A stretch of DNA of 7,698 nt from Candidatus Altarchaeota archaeon. Lineage in GTDB: Archaea > Altiarchaeota > Altiarchaeia > IMC4 > QMZM01. A model generated the notes under the pieces. It was not told the origin of the DNA. It searched no databases and worked only from the letters and a program-made list of their open reading frames with translations. The stretch's first letter is position 1; each line of letters starts with the position of its first letter. The stretch lies in assembly GCA_015523055.1 (NCBI GenBank), contig WALD01000021.1:1-7698 (forward strand). Direction: 5' to 3'. The position numbers and the translations under genes were made by a program. Shown piece after piece: positions 1-6,153 of the stretch.

Positions 1-228
1 GTAAGGGGGGTTAACATTAAAAAATTAAAGAAATATGCCATAAAAACAGAAAATAAGTCATTGATAAAAAGACTTGGTTTTATTTTAGAAAACTTTGGCG
101 TTAAATGTGATGGTTTAAAAAAATTTATTGACTATAACTATGTGCGATTAGATCCAGATTTTGGAAGGAATGGTAAAAAGGATAAAAAATGGAAAGTCAT
201 TGTGAACAGGTCAATTGAGAATGATTGA
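1..228 (+). CDS. AbiEi-family antitoxin, C-terminal part (cut by window edge)
   Basis: An open frame runs from base 1 to a TGA at 226-228, giving 75 codons with no start inside the window that fits, so this is the tail of a gene beginning upstream. The visible part reads like the C-terminal half of AbiEi antitoxins: an RLGFILE stretch at about visible residues 28-34, where relatives have RLGYLLE, and then LDPDF followed by KWKVIVN near the end, where relatives have LDP...G...W...VN. In the family, AbiEi has an N-terminal winged helix that represses its own operon, and it neutralises the AbiEii toxin without direct binding (type IV). The N-terminal DNA-binding part is outside the window. The stop lies inside the start region of the downstream toxin gene, which is the usual AbiE arrangement. 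The sequence is AT-rich, unlike the glycan genes downstream. Confidence 0.8.
   Translation, partial: VRGVNIKKLKKYAIKTENKSLIKRLGFILENFGVKCDGLKKFIDYNYVRLDPDFGRNGKKDKKWKVIVNRSIEND
208..211 (+). promoter_or_regulatory. Possible ribosome binding site of the AbiEii toxin gene
   Basis: AGGT lies 9 bases before ATG 221 and inside the antitoxin reading frame. It is the main reason to prefer ATG 221 to the in-frame TTG at 215. It is short and the call is tentative. Confidence 0.4.
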
Positions 229-982
229 TAGGAAAGAACTTGAGGAAATAGCAAGAATAAAAAGATTAATCTTAGGTTATGCTGAAAAAGACTACCTGCA
301 GGATTTAATTTTATTTTCCATATCGAGGAATACCAAGGATGAAATGGTGTTGAAAGGAGGAACTTGTCTTTACAAATTCTATAAGCTAGATAGATTTAGC
401 GAAGATTTGGACTTTTCACTTCTTAATGAGATAAATGTTGATAAACTTTTTAAAGGCATTATTCGCGATTTGAAAGCTTTTGGAATTAGGGCAGAAATTT
501 TAGAAAAGAAAAAGGTCTTCAACTCTGTTTTAGCATCCTTCAGAATCTCTGGTCCCTTATATTCCGGAAATGATCAATCTACATGCAGGATAAGGATGGA
601 TATAAATCTGAAGTCAGAAGTTGCATTAAAACCAGAACTTATGAGACTTATATCAGCGTATAGAGATGTACCAACCTGCTTTGTTCAGGTGATGAAAGAA
701 AAAGAAATTCTGGCTGAAAAAGTAAGGGCAGTCTTAACAAGAAATTATGCAAGAGATGTATATGACCTGTTCTTTTTAATAGAGAAAGGCATAAAGATTG
801 ACTTAGGATTAGTAAACAAGAAAATGAGATACTATAATGAGGTTTGGAATCCAGAAAAATTTAGTCAAAAACTTCAGGAAAAGAAACCCCTCTGGGAAAA
901 GGAACTGAAGCCATTACTCAGGGAGTTACCAGAATTTGGGGAGGTTATAAAAACTATAAGAAAATGCATTCCCTTGCATTAA
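221..982 (+). CDS. AbiEii-family nucleotidyltransferase toxin
   Basis: This is a complete gene of 253 residues for an AbiEii/AbiGii-type nucleotidyltransferase, the toxin of type IV toxin-antitoxin and abortive-infection systems. The family is DNA polymerase beta-like; characterised relatives transfer nucleotides to RNA such as tRNA and stop growth. The signature is clear: KGGT at residues 45-48, then RFSEDLDF at about 58-65, holding the catalytic G and acidic residues, and EKVRA at about 166-170 with ARDVYDLFFL at about 177-186. ATG 221 is preferred to TTG 215 because an AGGT at 208-211 lies 9 bases before it but only 3 bases before the TTG. The start overlaps the antitoxin stop by 8 bases, which suggests translational coupling. 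All motif residues look intact, so the toxin is probably functional. A 60-base sample (241-300) has 19 G+C, lower than samples from the genes downstream, consistent with horizontal acquisition. The exact RNA target cannot be read from the sequence. Confidence 0.9.
   Translation: MIDRKELEEIARIKRLILGYAEKDYLQDLILFSISRNTKDEMVLKGGTCLYKFYKLDRFSEDLDFSLLNEINVDKLFKGIIRDLKAFGIRAEILEKKKVFNSVLASFRISGPLYSGNDQSTCRIRMDINLKSEVALKPELMRLISAYRDVPTCFVQVMKEKEILAEKVRAVLTRNYARDVYDLFFLIEKGIKIDLGLVNKKMRYYNEVWNPEKFSQKLQEKKPLWEKELKPLLRELPEFGEVIKTIRKCIPLH
945..952 (+). promoter_or_regulatory. Possible archaeal TATA box for the glycan cluster
   Basis: TTATAAAA lies inside the 3' end of the toxin gene. If transcription starts about 26 bases downstream of its centre, as is usual in archaea, the leader before ATG 988 would be about 13 bases. 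Only 5 bases separate the toxin stop from that ATG, so any separate promoter for the sugar genes must lie in this coding end. No convincing BRE is seen upstream, and the toxin gene is itself AT-rich, so a chance match is quite possible. Confidence 0.3.
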
Positions 983-987
983 ATAAA

Positions 988-1374
988 ATGCCCCCCAAAG
1001 TTTCTGTAATAATTTTAAACTGGAACCAGCCCCGGTTAACGGTGGATTGTATAAACTCTGTTCTTAAACAGAAATACACGAATTTCGAGATTCTTCTGGT
1101 TGATAATGCCAGCAGGGATAATTCGGTTGAAATCTTCGAGGAAAGATTCGGGGATAATGAAAAAATCAGAATCATCGTAAATCCGGAGAATCTTGGCTAT
1201 GCGGGGGGCAATAACGAAGGAGTTAAGAGGGCAAGGGGCGATTACATAGCAATCCTGAATAACGACACCACAGTAGAGAAAGATTGGTTAGAGGAACTGA
1301 TAAAGGCTCTGGAAAGCGATGGAAAGATAGGGTCAGTCTCATCAAAGGTAATAAAAATGGGTTTTCCTTTTTAA
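988..1374 (+). pseudogene. Family 2 glycosyltransferase, truncated to its N-terminal half
   Basis: The 128-residue product is the front half of a GT-A fold, family 2 glycosyltransferase of the rhamnosyltransferase/WbbL-like kind. Residues 5-14 (VSVIILNWNQ) form the first strand with the nucleotide-binding start, VDNAS at 38-42 follows, then NLGYAGGNNEG at 68-78, and LNNDT at 90-94 is the DXD-equivalent metal and sugar-nucleotide site. Full family members are typically close to 300 residues. The acceptor half with the GF...ED.D...R region carrying the catalytic base is absent. The frame ends with a TAA at 1372-1374, and the next gene begins 4 bases later. No remnant of the missing half was seen in the other frames after 1350, so a deletion is likelier than a simple frameshift. 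ATG 988 is chosen because homologues start just before the KVSVIILN strand; ATG 964 would overlap the toxin gene. The product is probably inactive as an enzyme. Confidence 0.75.
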
Positions 1375-1378
1375 AAGC

Positions 1379-2644
1379 ATGATGGCTCTAAAAATCCTTC
1401 TGGTATCTGAATATTTTCCTCCAAAAATCTTCGGCGGCGGGGAAATCTCTGCCGAGCATCTGGCAAATGCCCTTGTGGGGGCTGGCATTAGCGTTTCAGT
1501 TCTGACATCCAGAGCCTCTGGTCTTGAGGAATTTGAGCAGAGAAATGGAATCAGAATTTATCGAAGGCTTAATACCGGCAAAACTCCGGCATCGATATAC
1601 TCTAATATCAGAAGAAAGCTCCTCCTTCCCAATTCCATAAGGAAGGAAATAAAGCGACTTGACAGGGAGCAGAAGTTTGATATCATCCATTTTCTAAACA
1701 CCAGCAGCATCATAGGTCTAAATGGAAAACGAACCATAACTACAATAAACGGCTACGGGAATTTCTGCCCAAAGGGCAATCTCTTCTACAGGGAACGGTG
1801 GGTATGCTCCGGGTGTGGGGTGTTAAGGTTTCCACTCTGCATCCTTAACTCAGGGTATGCCGGAAAACTGAAACTGAGATTCTGGCTGAGATTTAACCCC
1901 GGATTCTGGATTCTGGCCTACTGGAACTTCTGGAGAAGGAACCGGATCCTCAGGCAGATTGATGAATTCATCGCAATCTCTGGTTTTATTGAAAATTTAC
2001 TGTTAAGGGAGGGAATTCCGGGTAGCAGAATTCACAGAATTCCCAATGTCATCTCTATAATGGACTCCGGTAAAGAATATCCCCTGGAGCTGAAGGGGCA
2101 TGTAATGACCTATGTCGGGTCTTTAGAGAAGATTAAGGGCGTCGATCTCCTGATAGACGCCTTTAACCATATCAGGATCAAAGAACAGGCCACCCTGCTG
2201 ATAGTCGGCGATGGCTCCGAGAGGAAGAAACTGGAGGAAATAGCCAATGAGAGGGTTAGATTTCTTGGGAAGATGAAGTATGAGTATATGCCCTCCATCT
2301 ACAAGCAGTCCGATGTCATAGTCCTTCCCGCCAGGTGGCCGGAGCCCCTTCCAAGAGTCCTGATAGAGGCCATGTATTTTGGAAAGCCGGTAATCGCAAC
2401 CAAGGTTGGCGGGAATCCGGACTGCATTGAGGACGGGAGGAACGGTTTTCTGGTAAAGGCTGAGGTTAAGGAGCTGAGGAAAAGGATTGAGAAGCTTCTT
2501 TCATCTGAGGGGCTTCGGGAGAGAATGGGGAGGGAGAGCAGAAGGATATTTCAGGAACGGTTTGACAGGGATAAAATCGTGGATAAATTAATAAAACTCT
2601 ACGAATCAGGACAGGTCAATAAATATACTCAAAAGGACAATTAA
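1379..2644 (+). CDS. GT4-family glycosyltransferase with Cys-rich insert
   Basis: This 421-residue cytoplasmic GT-B glycosyltransferase would transfer a sugar from a nucleotide-sugar donor to a growing lipid-linked glycan. The N-terminal domain opens with KILLVSEYFPP at about 4-14 and a glycine loop, FGGGE, at 18-22, as in family 4 enzymes. The C-terminal GT4 domain starts near 243 with YVGSLEKIKGVDLLIDAF and has the EX7E motif at E322 and E330 (EPLPRVLIE), then GKPVIATKVGG at 335-345, DG and NGF. Between the domains, at about 130-154, there is a group of four cysteines (C130, C143, C146, C154) that could bind a metal. The length is normal for the family. Start codons at 1379 and 1382 are adjacent and no clear SD precedes either. 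The gene follows the truncated GT2 by 4 bases and the next gene begins 6 bases after it, so it is probably in one operon. The sugar donor and acceptor cannot be told. Confidence 0.88.
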   Translation: MMALKILLVSEYFPPKIFGGGEISAEHLANALVGAGISVSVLTSRASGLEEFEQRNGIRIYRRLNTGKTPASIYSNIRRKLLLPNSIRKEIKRLDREQKFDIIHFLNTSSIIGLNGKRTITTINGYGNFCPKGNLFYRERWVCSGCGVLRFPLCILNSGYAGKLKLRFWLRFNPGFWILAYWNFWRRNRILRQIDEFIAISGFIENLLLREGIPGSRIHRIPNVISIMDSGKEYPLELKGHVMTYVGSLEKIKGVDLLIDAFNHIRIKEQATLLIVGDGSERKKLEEIANERVRFLGKMKYEYMPSIYKQSDVIVLPARWPEPLPRVLIEAMYFGKPVIATKVGGNPDCIEDGRNGFLVKAEVKELRKRIEKLLSSEGLRERMGRESRRIFQERFDRDKIVDKLIKLYESGQVNKYTQKDN

Positions 2645-2650
2645 TTAAGA

Positions 2651-4462
2651 ATGGAACAGGACGAAATTCTCATCGCTCTGGAGGGGAGGAAGAGCATGGA
2701 CGAGTTGATATCTGAATTAAATCTAAGCAGGAAAGAGCTCAGGAGGAGGCTGAAACCCCTCCTGAATTCTGGTCTGATTAAAACAGACGGAAAACACTAC
2801 TGGCAGGTCCAAGAAAAGAAGACCAGCAAGATTAATTATGCGGCGATTATCATGGTTATTGGATGCATATTTCTTGGATTTTATCTCCGAAGCTATCATA
2901 TCAGCTATCCGGTTATAGGGTATCATAACTGGAAAGAAACCCACTATCTGACAGAAGCAAGGAATTTCGCAAGGGATGGATTCTTCAGGTATGGATTCTT
3001 CGTTGCAGCGTGGGATTATCCGAGTCTGGATAGCGATCCCTCCGGGGTCCACTCTGATACCCTGCCGACAATATCCATTCTCGTTTCTATAGCGTTCATG
3101 CTCTTTGGCTATAGGTTGTGGATTGCAAGGTTAATAGGAATTCTGCTGAATACTGCAACAATTCCACTTATATACCTCATCGTGAGAAATATATTCAAAC
3201 GGGAGGACATAGCAGTAGTCTCGGCGTTCCTCATGGCGATAAACCCTCTCCTCGTATTCTTCAGTCACAATGTCCAGCTGATAAATGTTGGCATATTCTG
3301 CGCCCTCATGTCGCTATACCTTTTCCTGCTATGGAGGGATTCAGATAAAGGCAGGGATTTGGTTCTGAGTGCTGTATTCTTCGCCCTTGCGGGGCTTACG
3401 AAGTATCCCTTCATGGCTGTTGCTGCTCCAATGCTTTTCATGTTTCCATTCAAGAGGCTGAAGACAATGAGAAAGAACCTGATTCCCTATGCTATCTCGG
3501 TCGTAATCCTCCTTTCGATCCCGGCGTGGATATATTACTCCTCGGTTGTGATAATGAAGGAATACAAAACCACTGCAACCGCAAAGATTGCCCCAAACCG
3601 GCCTGACCAGATACTTACTGAAAAATTCTGGAAGATAACGGAAAGTTATCTGGACGACTCATTCACCCTTCCTGGGGTATGGTTTGCAGTCATTGGCCTG
3701 CTCGCTGTTCTTTTTTCATATCTGGTGGATAGAAAACCTACAATCAGGATAAGGTTTATAGTTGGCAGCATTTTTGCAATTCTCTCCCTTGTATTGATAA
3801 CCACAGGGAAGCTGATGGGCCATGTATACTATTATTATGTCATTGCTCCATTCATTGTAATCTTCATGGCCTACTTCATCATAAAAATGGCAGATCTTGC
3901 AGGGAGGCTCAGGATTGAGGGTAAGGGCATCGGCGGCGCAAGCCTCATCATAGCAATAATCCTGACAGCAATGCTGGTTCCAGCGTCGCAGGAGGCATCA
4001 TCCCGGCAGTTCAACACCCAGTTTTATGGTCTTGATGTTGCTGGTAAGTACATAAAGGAGCATAAATCTCCAGGTGAGAGGGTAATGCATTCATCGCATC
4101 AGGCCTATGGTCTATTATGGCATGCTGATATGAAGGGCACGAGAGGAATCCCCCCAACCATTGAAGGGATAAAATTCGCGGAGGAGAATCTGAACGCAAG
4201 CTGGCTCTTCATCTACAACTGGGATTTTGGAATCCTCCAGGATGAGAGGTGGTCCTATATAAAAGAGAACTACAGGCTCGTCCAGATTGGATTCATCCAG
4301 CGGGGCGACGGAAGCCAGCCTGTCTATTTTCTCCTGAGAAAGGGAGGAAGCTTTGACGAGAGCAGGCTGAATGACATGCTGGCAGGCAAGACGGTCAAAA
4401 GCAGGGACTACGAGATGACTAATGGCATCATAACGATGAGATACATAAATCTTGAAGAATAA
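2651..4462 (+). CDS. GT39/PMT-like membrane glycosyltransferase with N-terminal winged-helix domain
   Basis: The 603-residue product has three parts. Residues 3-53 look like a small winged helix-turn-helix: DEILIAL helix, MDELISELN, LSRKELRRRLKPLLNSG as recognition helix, then LIKTDGKHYWQV as wing. About 11 hydrophobic segments follow, roughly between 63 and 445. The first extracytoplasmic loop has HNWKETHYLTEARNFARDGF at 92-111, matching the H.W.E/Q....ARNF...GF loop of dolichyl/undecaprenyl-phosphate sugar transferases (PMT_2/GT39/GT83), with E97 as the likely catalytic acid. H391 with YYYY and P400 resembles the H.YY...P region near the last helices. Residues 446-603 form a soluble tail outside. 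Known relatives move a sugar from a polyprenyl-phosphate carrier to a glycan, lipid or protein on the outer face. ATG 2651 keeps the HTH in frame with no stop; an AAAGGA lies upstream but at long spacing. The function of the HTH part is unknown. Confidence 0.82.
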   Translation: MEQDEILIALEGRKSMDELISELNLSRKELRRRLKPLLNSGLIKTDGKHYWQVQEKKTSKINYAAIIMVIGCIFLGFYLRSYHISYPVIGYHNWKETHYLTEARNFARDGFFRYGFFVAAWDYPSLDSDPSGVHSDTLPTISILVSIAFMLFGYRLWIARLIGILLNTATIPLIYLIVRNIFKREDIAVVSAFLMAINPLLVFFSHNVQLINVGIFCALMSLYLFLLWRDSDKGRDLVLSAVFFALAGLTKYPFMAVAAPMLFMFPFKRLKTMRKNLIPYAISVVILLSIPAWIYYSSVVIMKEYKTTATAKIAPNRPDQILTEKFWKITESYLDDSFTLPGVWFAVIGLLAVLFSYLVDRKPTIRIRFIVGSIFAILSLVLITTGKLMGHVYYYYVIAPFIVIFMAYFIIKMADLAGRLRIEGKGIGGASLIIAIILTAMLVPASQEASSRQFNTQFYGLDVAGKYIKEHKSPGERVMHSSHQAYGLLWHADMKGTRGIPPTIEGIKFAEENLNASWLFIYNWDFGILQDERWSYIKENYRLVQIGFIQRGDGSQPVYFLLRKGGSFDESRLNDMLAGKTVKSRDYEMTNGIITMRYINLEE

Positions 4463-5427
4463 TGAAAAAGAAGATAATTCCGCCCCTTGTGACCGTCGCT
4501 CTAATCCTCACCCTATTCTCTCAGCTCTCCCCCGCGAAATTCTTCAATGTGGTATCCAGGATATCTCCTCTCTGGGTTCTGGCAGGTTTCCTCTGTTATC
4601 TCCTCAGCTATCTTTTCAGAGCGATAAGGTTCAGGATACTTCTTGATAACAGAATAGCCCTGAAGGATATGTATTCCATAGTCTGTCTCCATTATATGGC
4701 GAACAATATCCTTCCCGCCAGACTGGGGGAGCTCTCCTATATCTATCTTGTAAAGAAGCTGCATCGGATTCCTGCCGCTGATGGAATTGCAAGTCTGACT
4801 ATTGCAAGGATGTTTGATCTCATCGCTCTCTCATTTCTGTTCCTTCTCTCTGCCTTCTCTGTTGAAAATATTCCGGCAGTAATAGCTGAAAGCTTCATGT
4901 TCATAGGATTTGCAGTTCTCACCCTTGTCATATCCCTGACCCTCGTAATCTACGGCGGTCAGAAATTCGTCAATATGGTTGAAAGGATTTTCATGAGGTT
5001 CAGGATAAAGAGGATTGAATTTCTCTTGGGGAAGGCAAGGGAAACGATTGACTCATTTCATGTGATAAAATCAAAGAGACTTATCCTCTACACATTGGTG
5101 AATTCATCTGCCATTTGGATATCTCTCTACCTGATGTATCTATTCCTGCTGAGAGGAATCGGCATGGAATTCGGCCTGGCCTTTATTATCCTTGGCTCCA
5201 CATTTGCTGCTCTTACCAATATTATACCTGTCCCTTCCGTTGCCAATCTCGGCATATATGAAAGTGCCTGGGCACTGGCGTTCATCTCCCTCGGGCTCGG
5301 GAAGGAGACTGCAATAGCATCCGGATTTGCGGTGCATATCATTGTTCTTTTATATGTGGCTCTGCTTAGCGGCATGGCAATGTATGGGCTAAAGAGCAGA
5401 AACATCAATCCTTTTCGCAGAGAATAA
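4462..5427 (+). CDS. Flippase-like integral membrane protein (UPF0104 / LPG synthase TM-like family)
   Basis: The 321-residue membrane protein has about seven hydrophobic segments (near 6-22, 38-54, 118-135, 143-164, 207-230, 236-256 and 288-309). Family marks are RAIRFRILL at 53-61, NNILPARLGE at 81-90 (N..P.R.GE), TIARMFDL at 113-120 and IPVPSVANLGIYESAW at 255-270, where relatives have P.P...G..E. The family (PF03706) includes the membrane half of lysylphosphatidylglycerol synthase MprF, which acts as a flippase, and the membrane part of archaeal AglD. A role in moving or handling a lipid-linked sugar is therefore inferred, not shown. There is no aminoacyltransferase domain, so this is not MprF itself. 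The ATG shares one base with the TAA of the preceding gene (TAATG), so translation is probably coupled. The 3' end overlaps the convergent methyltransferase gene by 23 bases. Confidence 0.85.
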   Translation: MKKKIIPPLVTVALILTLFSQLSPAKFFNVVSRISPLWVLAGFLCYLLSYLFRAIRFRILLDNRIALKDMYSIVCLHYMANNILPARLGELSYIYLVKKLHRIPAADGIASLTIARMFDLIALSFLFLLSAFSVENIPAVIAESFMFIGFAVLTLVISLTLVIYGGQKFVNMVERIFMRFRIKRIEFLLGKARETIDSFHVIKSKRLILYTLVNSSAIWISLYLMYLFLLRGIGMEFGLAFIILGSTFAALTNIIPVPSVANLGIYESAWALAFISLGLGKETAIASGFAVHIIVLLYVALLSGMAMYGLKSRNINPFRRE

Positions 5428-6103
5428 CATTCAGAAAAGAATAATTTGGGTAGGCCAGGAATCTGTTCAGTATTCTATGCAGGGGGTAGATTCTTGATGG
5501 AAAAAGATAGGTTAAAACCGAGGAGATGGGAAAGGTCGGAAATATCCCCTTCCTCCATTTGAGCCTGAATCCATTTCTCCTGAGCATGGAAAGATACTCC
5601 CCTATTGGCCTATCTCCCGGGTGCCTCTCTATTGCAGATGTTCTAATCAGTTTTCCGGTAAAGAGAAAGGAAAGCCTTGAGGCGAAGTGAGCCAGATTCG
5701 GGATTGTCAGGAGCAGTTTTCCATCCTTTTTGAGAATCCTTTTTACCTCTGCAACCGCCTTCTCCTGCTCATGAAAATTCAGATGCTCAATTATGTCAAG
5801 ACAGAGAACAAGATTGAATTCACCATCATCAAAAGGCATTGCTGTTATATCGCCCTTCTTCACATACTCTGATGAGTAATTCAGGTCCATGCCGATAATG
5901 TCATAGCCCCTGCCTCTGAATTCCTCGACGAGAATCCCCTCGCCGCAGCCGATGTCAAGAATTCTCGTGTCCACCGGAATTTTCGCAAGGAAATCTCTGA
6001 CGAATTCGAGCTTCGCCAGATAGACGGGGTAATATCTCCAGTTCCTGTCAATCTCACGATGGTAGTCGCCTTTCAGCAGGTATTCTCCACTTCTCTTTTT
6101 CAT
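5405..6103 (-). CDS. Class I SAM-dependent methyltransferase
   Basis: The 232-residue cytoplasmic protein is a Methyltransf_11-type enzyme. Motif I is ILDIGCGEG at 48-56, the acidic residue of motif II is D73 in GMDLN at 71-75, GDITAMPF is at 84-91, and LDIIEHL at 102-108 is the post-motif-II segment seen in ubiquinone/menaquinone-type and sugar methyltransferases. LKKDGKLLLTIPN at 124-136 closes the fold. About 85 further residues with basic and aromatic content follow and may bind the acceptor or membrane lipid. It is the only gene on the - strand here. It is surrounded by glycan genes and faces the flippase gene divergently, so methylation of a sugar or lipid carrier is the best guess; a small-molecule substrate elsewhere is possible. 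An AGGA (6113-6116 on the + strand) lies 9 bases before its ATG and may be its ribosome site. Its stop is inside the last codons of the convergent gene. Confidence 0.87.
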   Translation of the reverse strand: MKKRSGEYLLKGDYHREIDRNWRYYPVYLAKLEFVRDFLAKIPVDTRILDIGCGEGILVEEFRGRGYDIIGMDLNYSSEYVKKGDITAMPFDDGEFNLVLCLDIIEHLNFHEQEKAVAEVKRILKKDGKLLLTIPNLAHFASRLSFLFTGKLIRTSAIERHPGDRPIGEYLSMLRRNGFRLKWRKGIFPTFPISSVLTYLFPSRIYPLHRILNRFLAYPNYSFLNVILCEKD

Positions 6104-6118
6104 AGGACTATATCCTAT
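6102..6118. promoter_or_regulatory. Perfect 6-base inverted repeat in the divergent promoter region, possible operator
   Basis: The arms are ATAGGA at 6102-6107 and TCCTAT at 6113-6118, perfect complements around a 5-base CTATA spacer. The left arm covers two bases of the methyltransferase start codon, the right arm holds its possible SD, and the centre contains a CTATATCC TATA-like box for the flippase gene. A regulator bound here, or an RNA hairpin in the methyltransferase leader hiding its start, could affect one or both genes. The arms are short and the region is AT-rich, so chance is not excluded. Confidence 0.35.
6108..6115 (+). promoter_or_regulatory. Possible TATA box for the flippase gene
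   Basis: CTATATCC lies about 43 bases before ATG 6154, which would place transcription start near 6137 and give a leader of about 17 bases. It lies inside the inverted repeat at 6102-6118, so the two promoters would interleave. The match to an archaeal TATA box is modest. Confidence 0.25.
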
Positions 6119-6133
6119 TGTTTTTCTATGCAG

Positions 6134-6141
6134 AAATATAA
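6134..6141 (-). promoter_or_regulatory. Possible TATA box for the methyltransferase gene
   Basis: Read on the - strand this is TTATATTT. Its centre lies about 35 bases before the methyltransferase ATG, so an archaeal start site about 26 bases downstream would give a leader of about 9 bases. It lies only about 16 bases from the flippase ATG, too close to serve that gene well. No experimental signal supports it. Confidence 0.35.
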
Positions 6142-6153
6142 TCTATTCAAAGG

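Noticed and set aside
215..220. TTG 215 as start of the AbiEii toxin
   Set aside because: It adds only two residues and lies 3 bases from the possible ribosome site, while ATG 221 is properly spaced.
964..987. ATG 964 as start of the GT2 gene
   Set aside because: It overlaps the toxin gene by 19 bases, adds eight residues not expected in the family, and the strong GGGGAGGT upstream at 938-945 is 18 bases away, too far to serve it.
1330..1400. Single-base frameshift joining GT2 to GT4 as one fused enzyme
   Set aside because: The GT4 gene has its own normal N-terminus at its start codon and the GT2 acceptor half is absent in every frame, so a missed fusion does not explain the arrangement.
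2723..3052. Open frame of 109 codons on the - strand
   Set aside because: It lies fully inside the PMT-like gene, has no domain-like pattern, and is a shadow of that gene's composition.
5127..5408. Open frame of 93 codons on the - strand within the UPF0104-like gene
   Set aside because: It mirrors a strongly motif-supported membrane gene and shows no recognisable family features.
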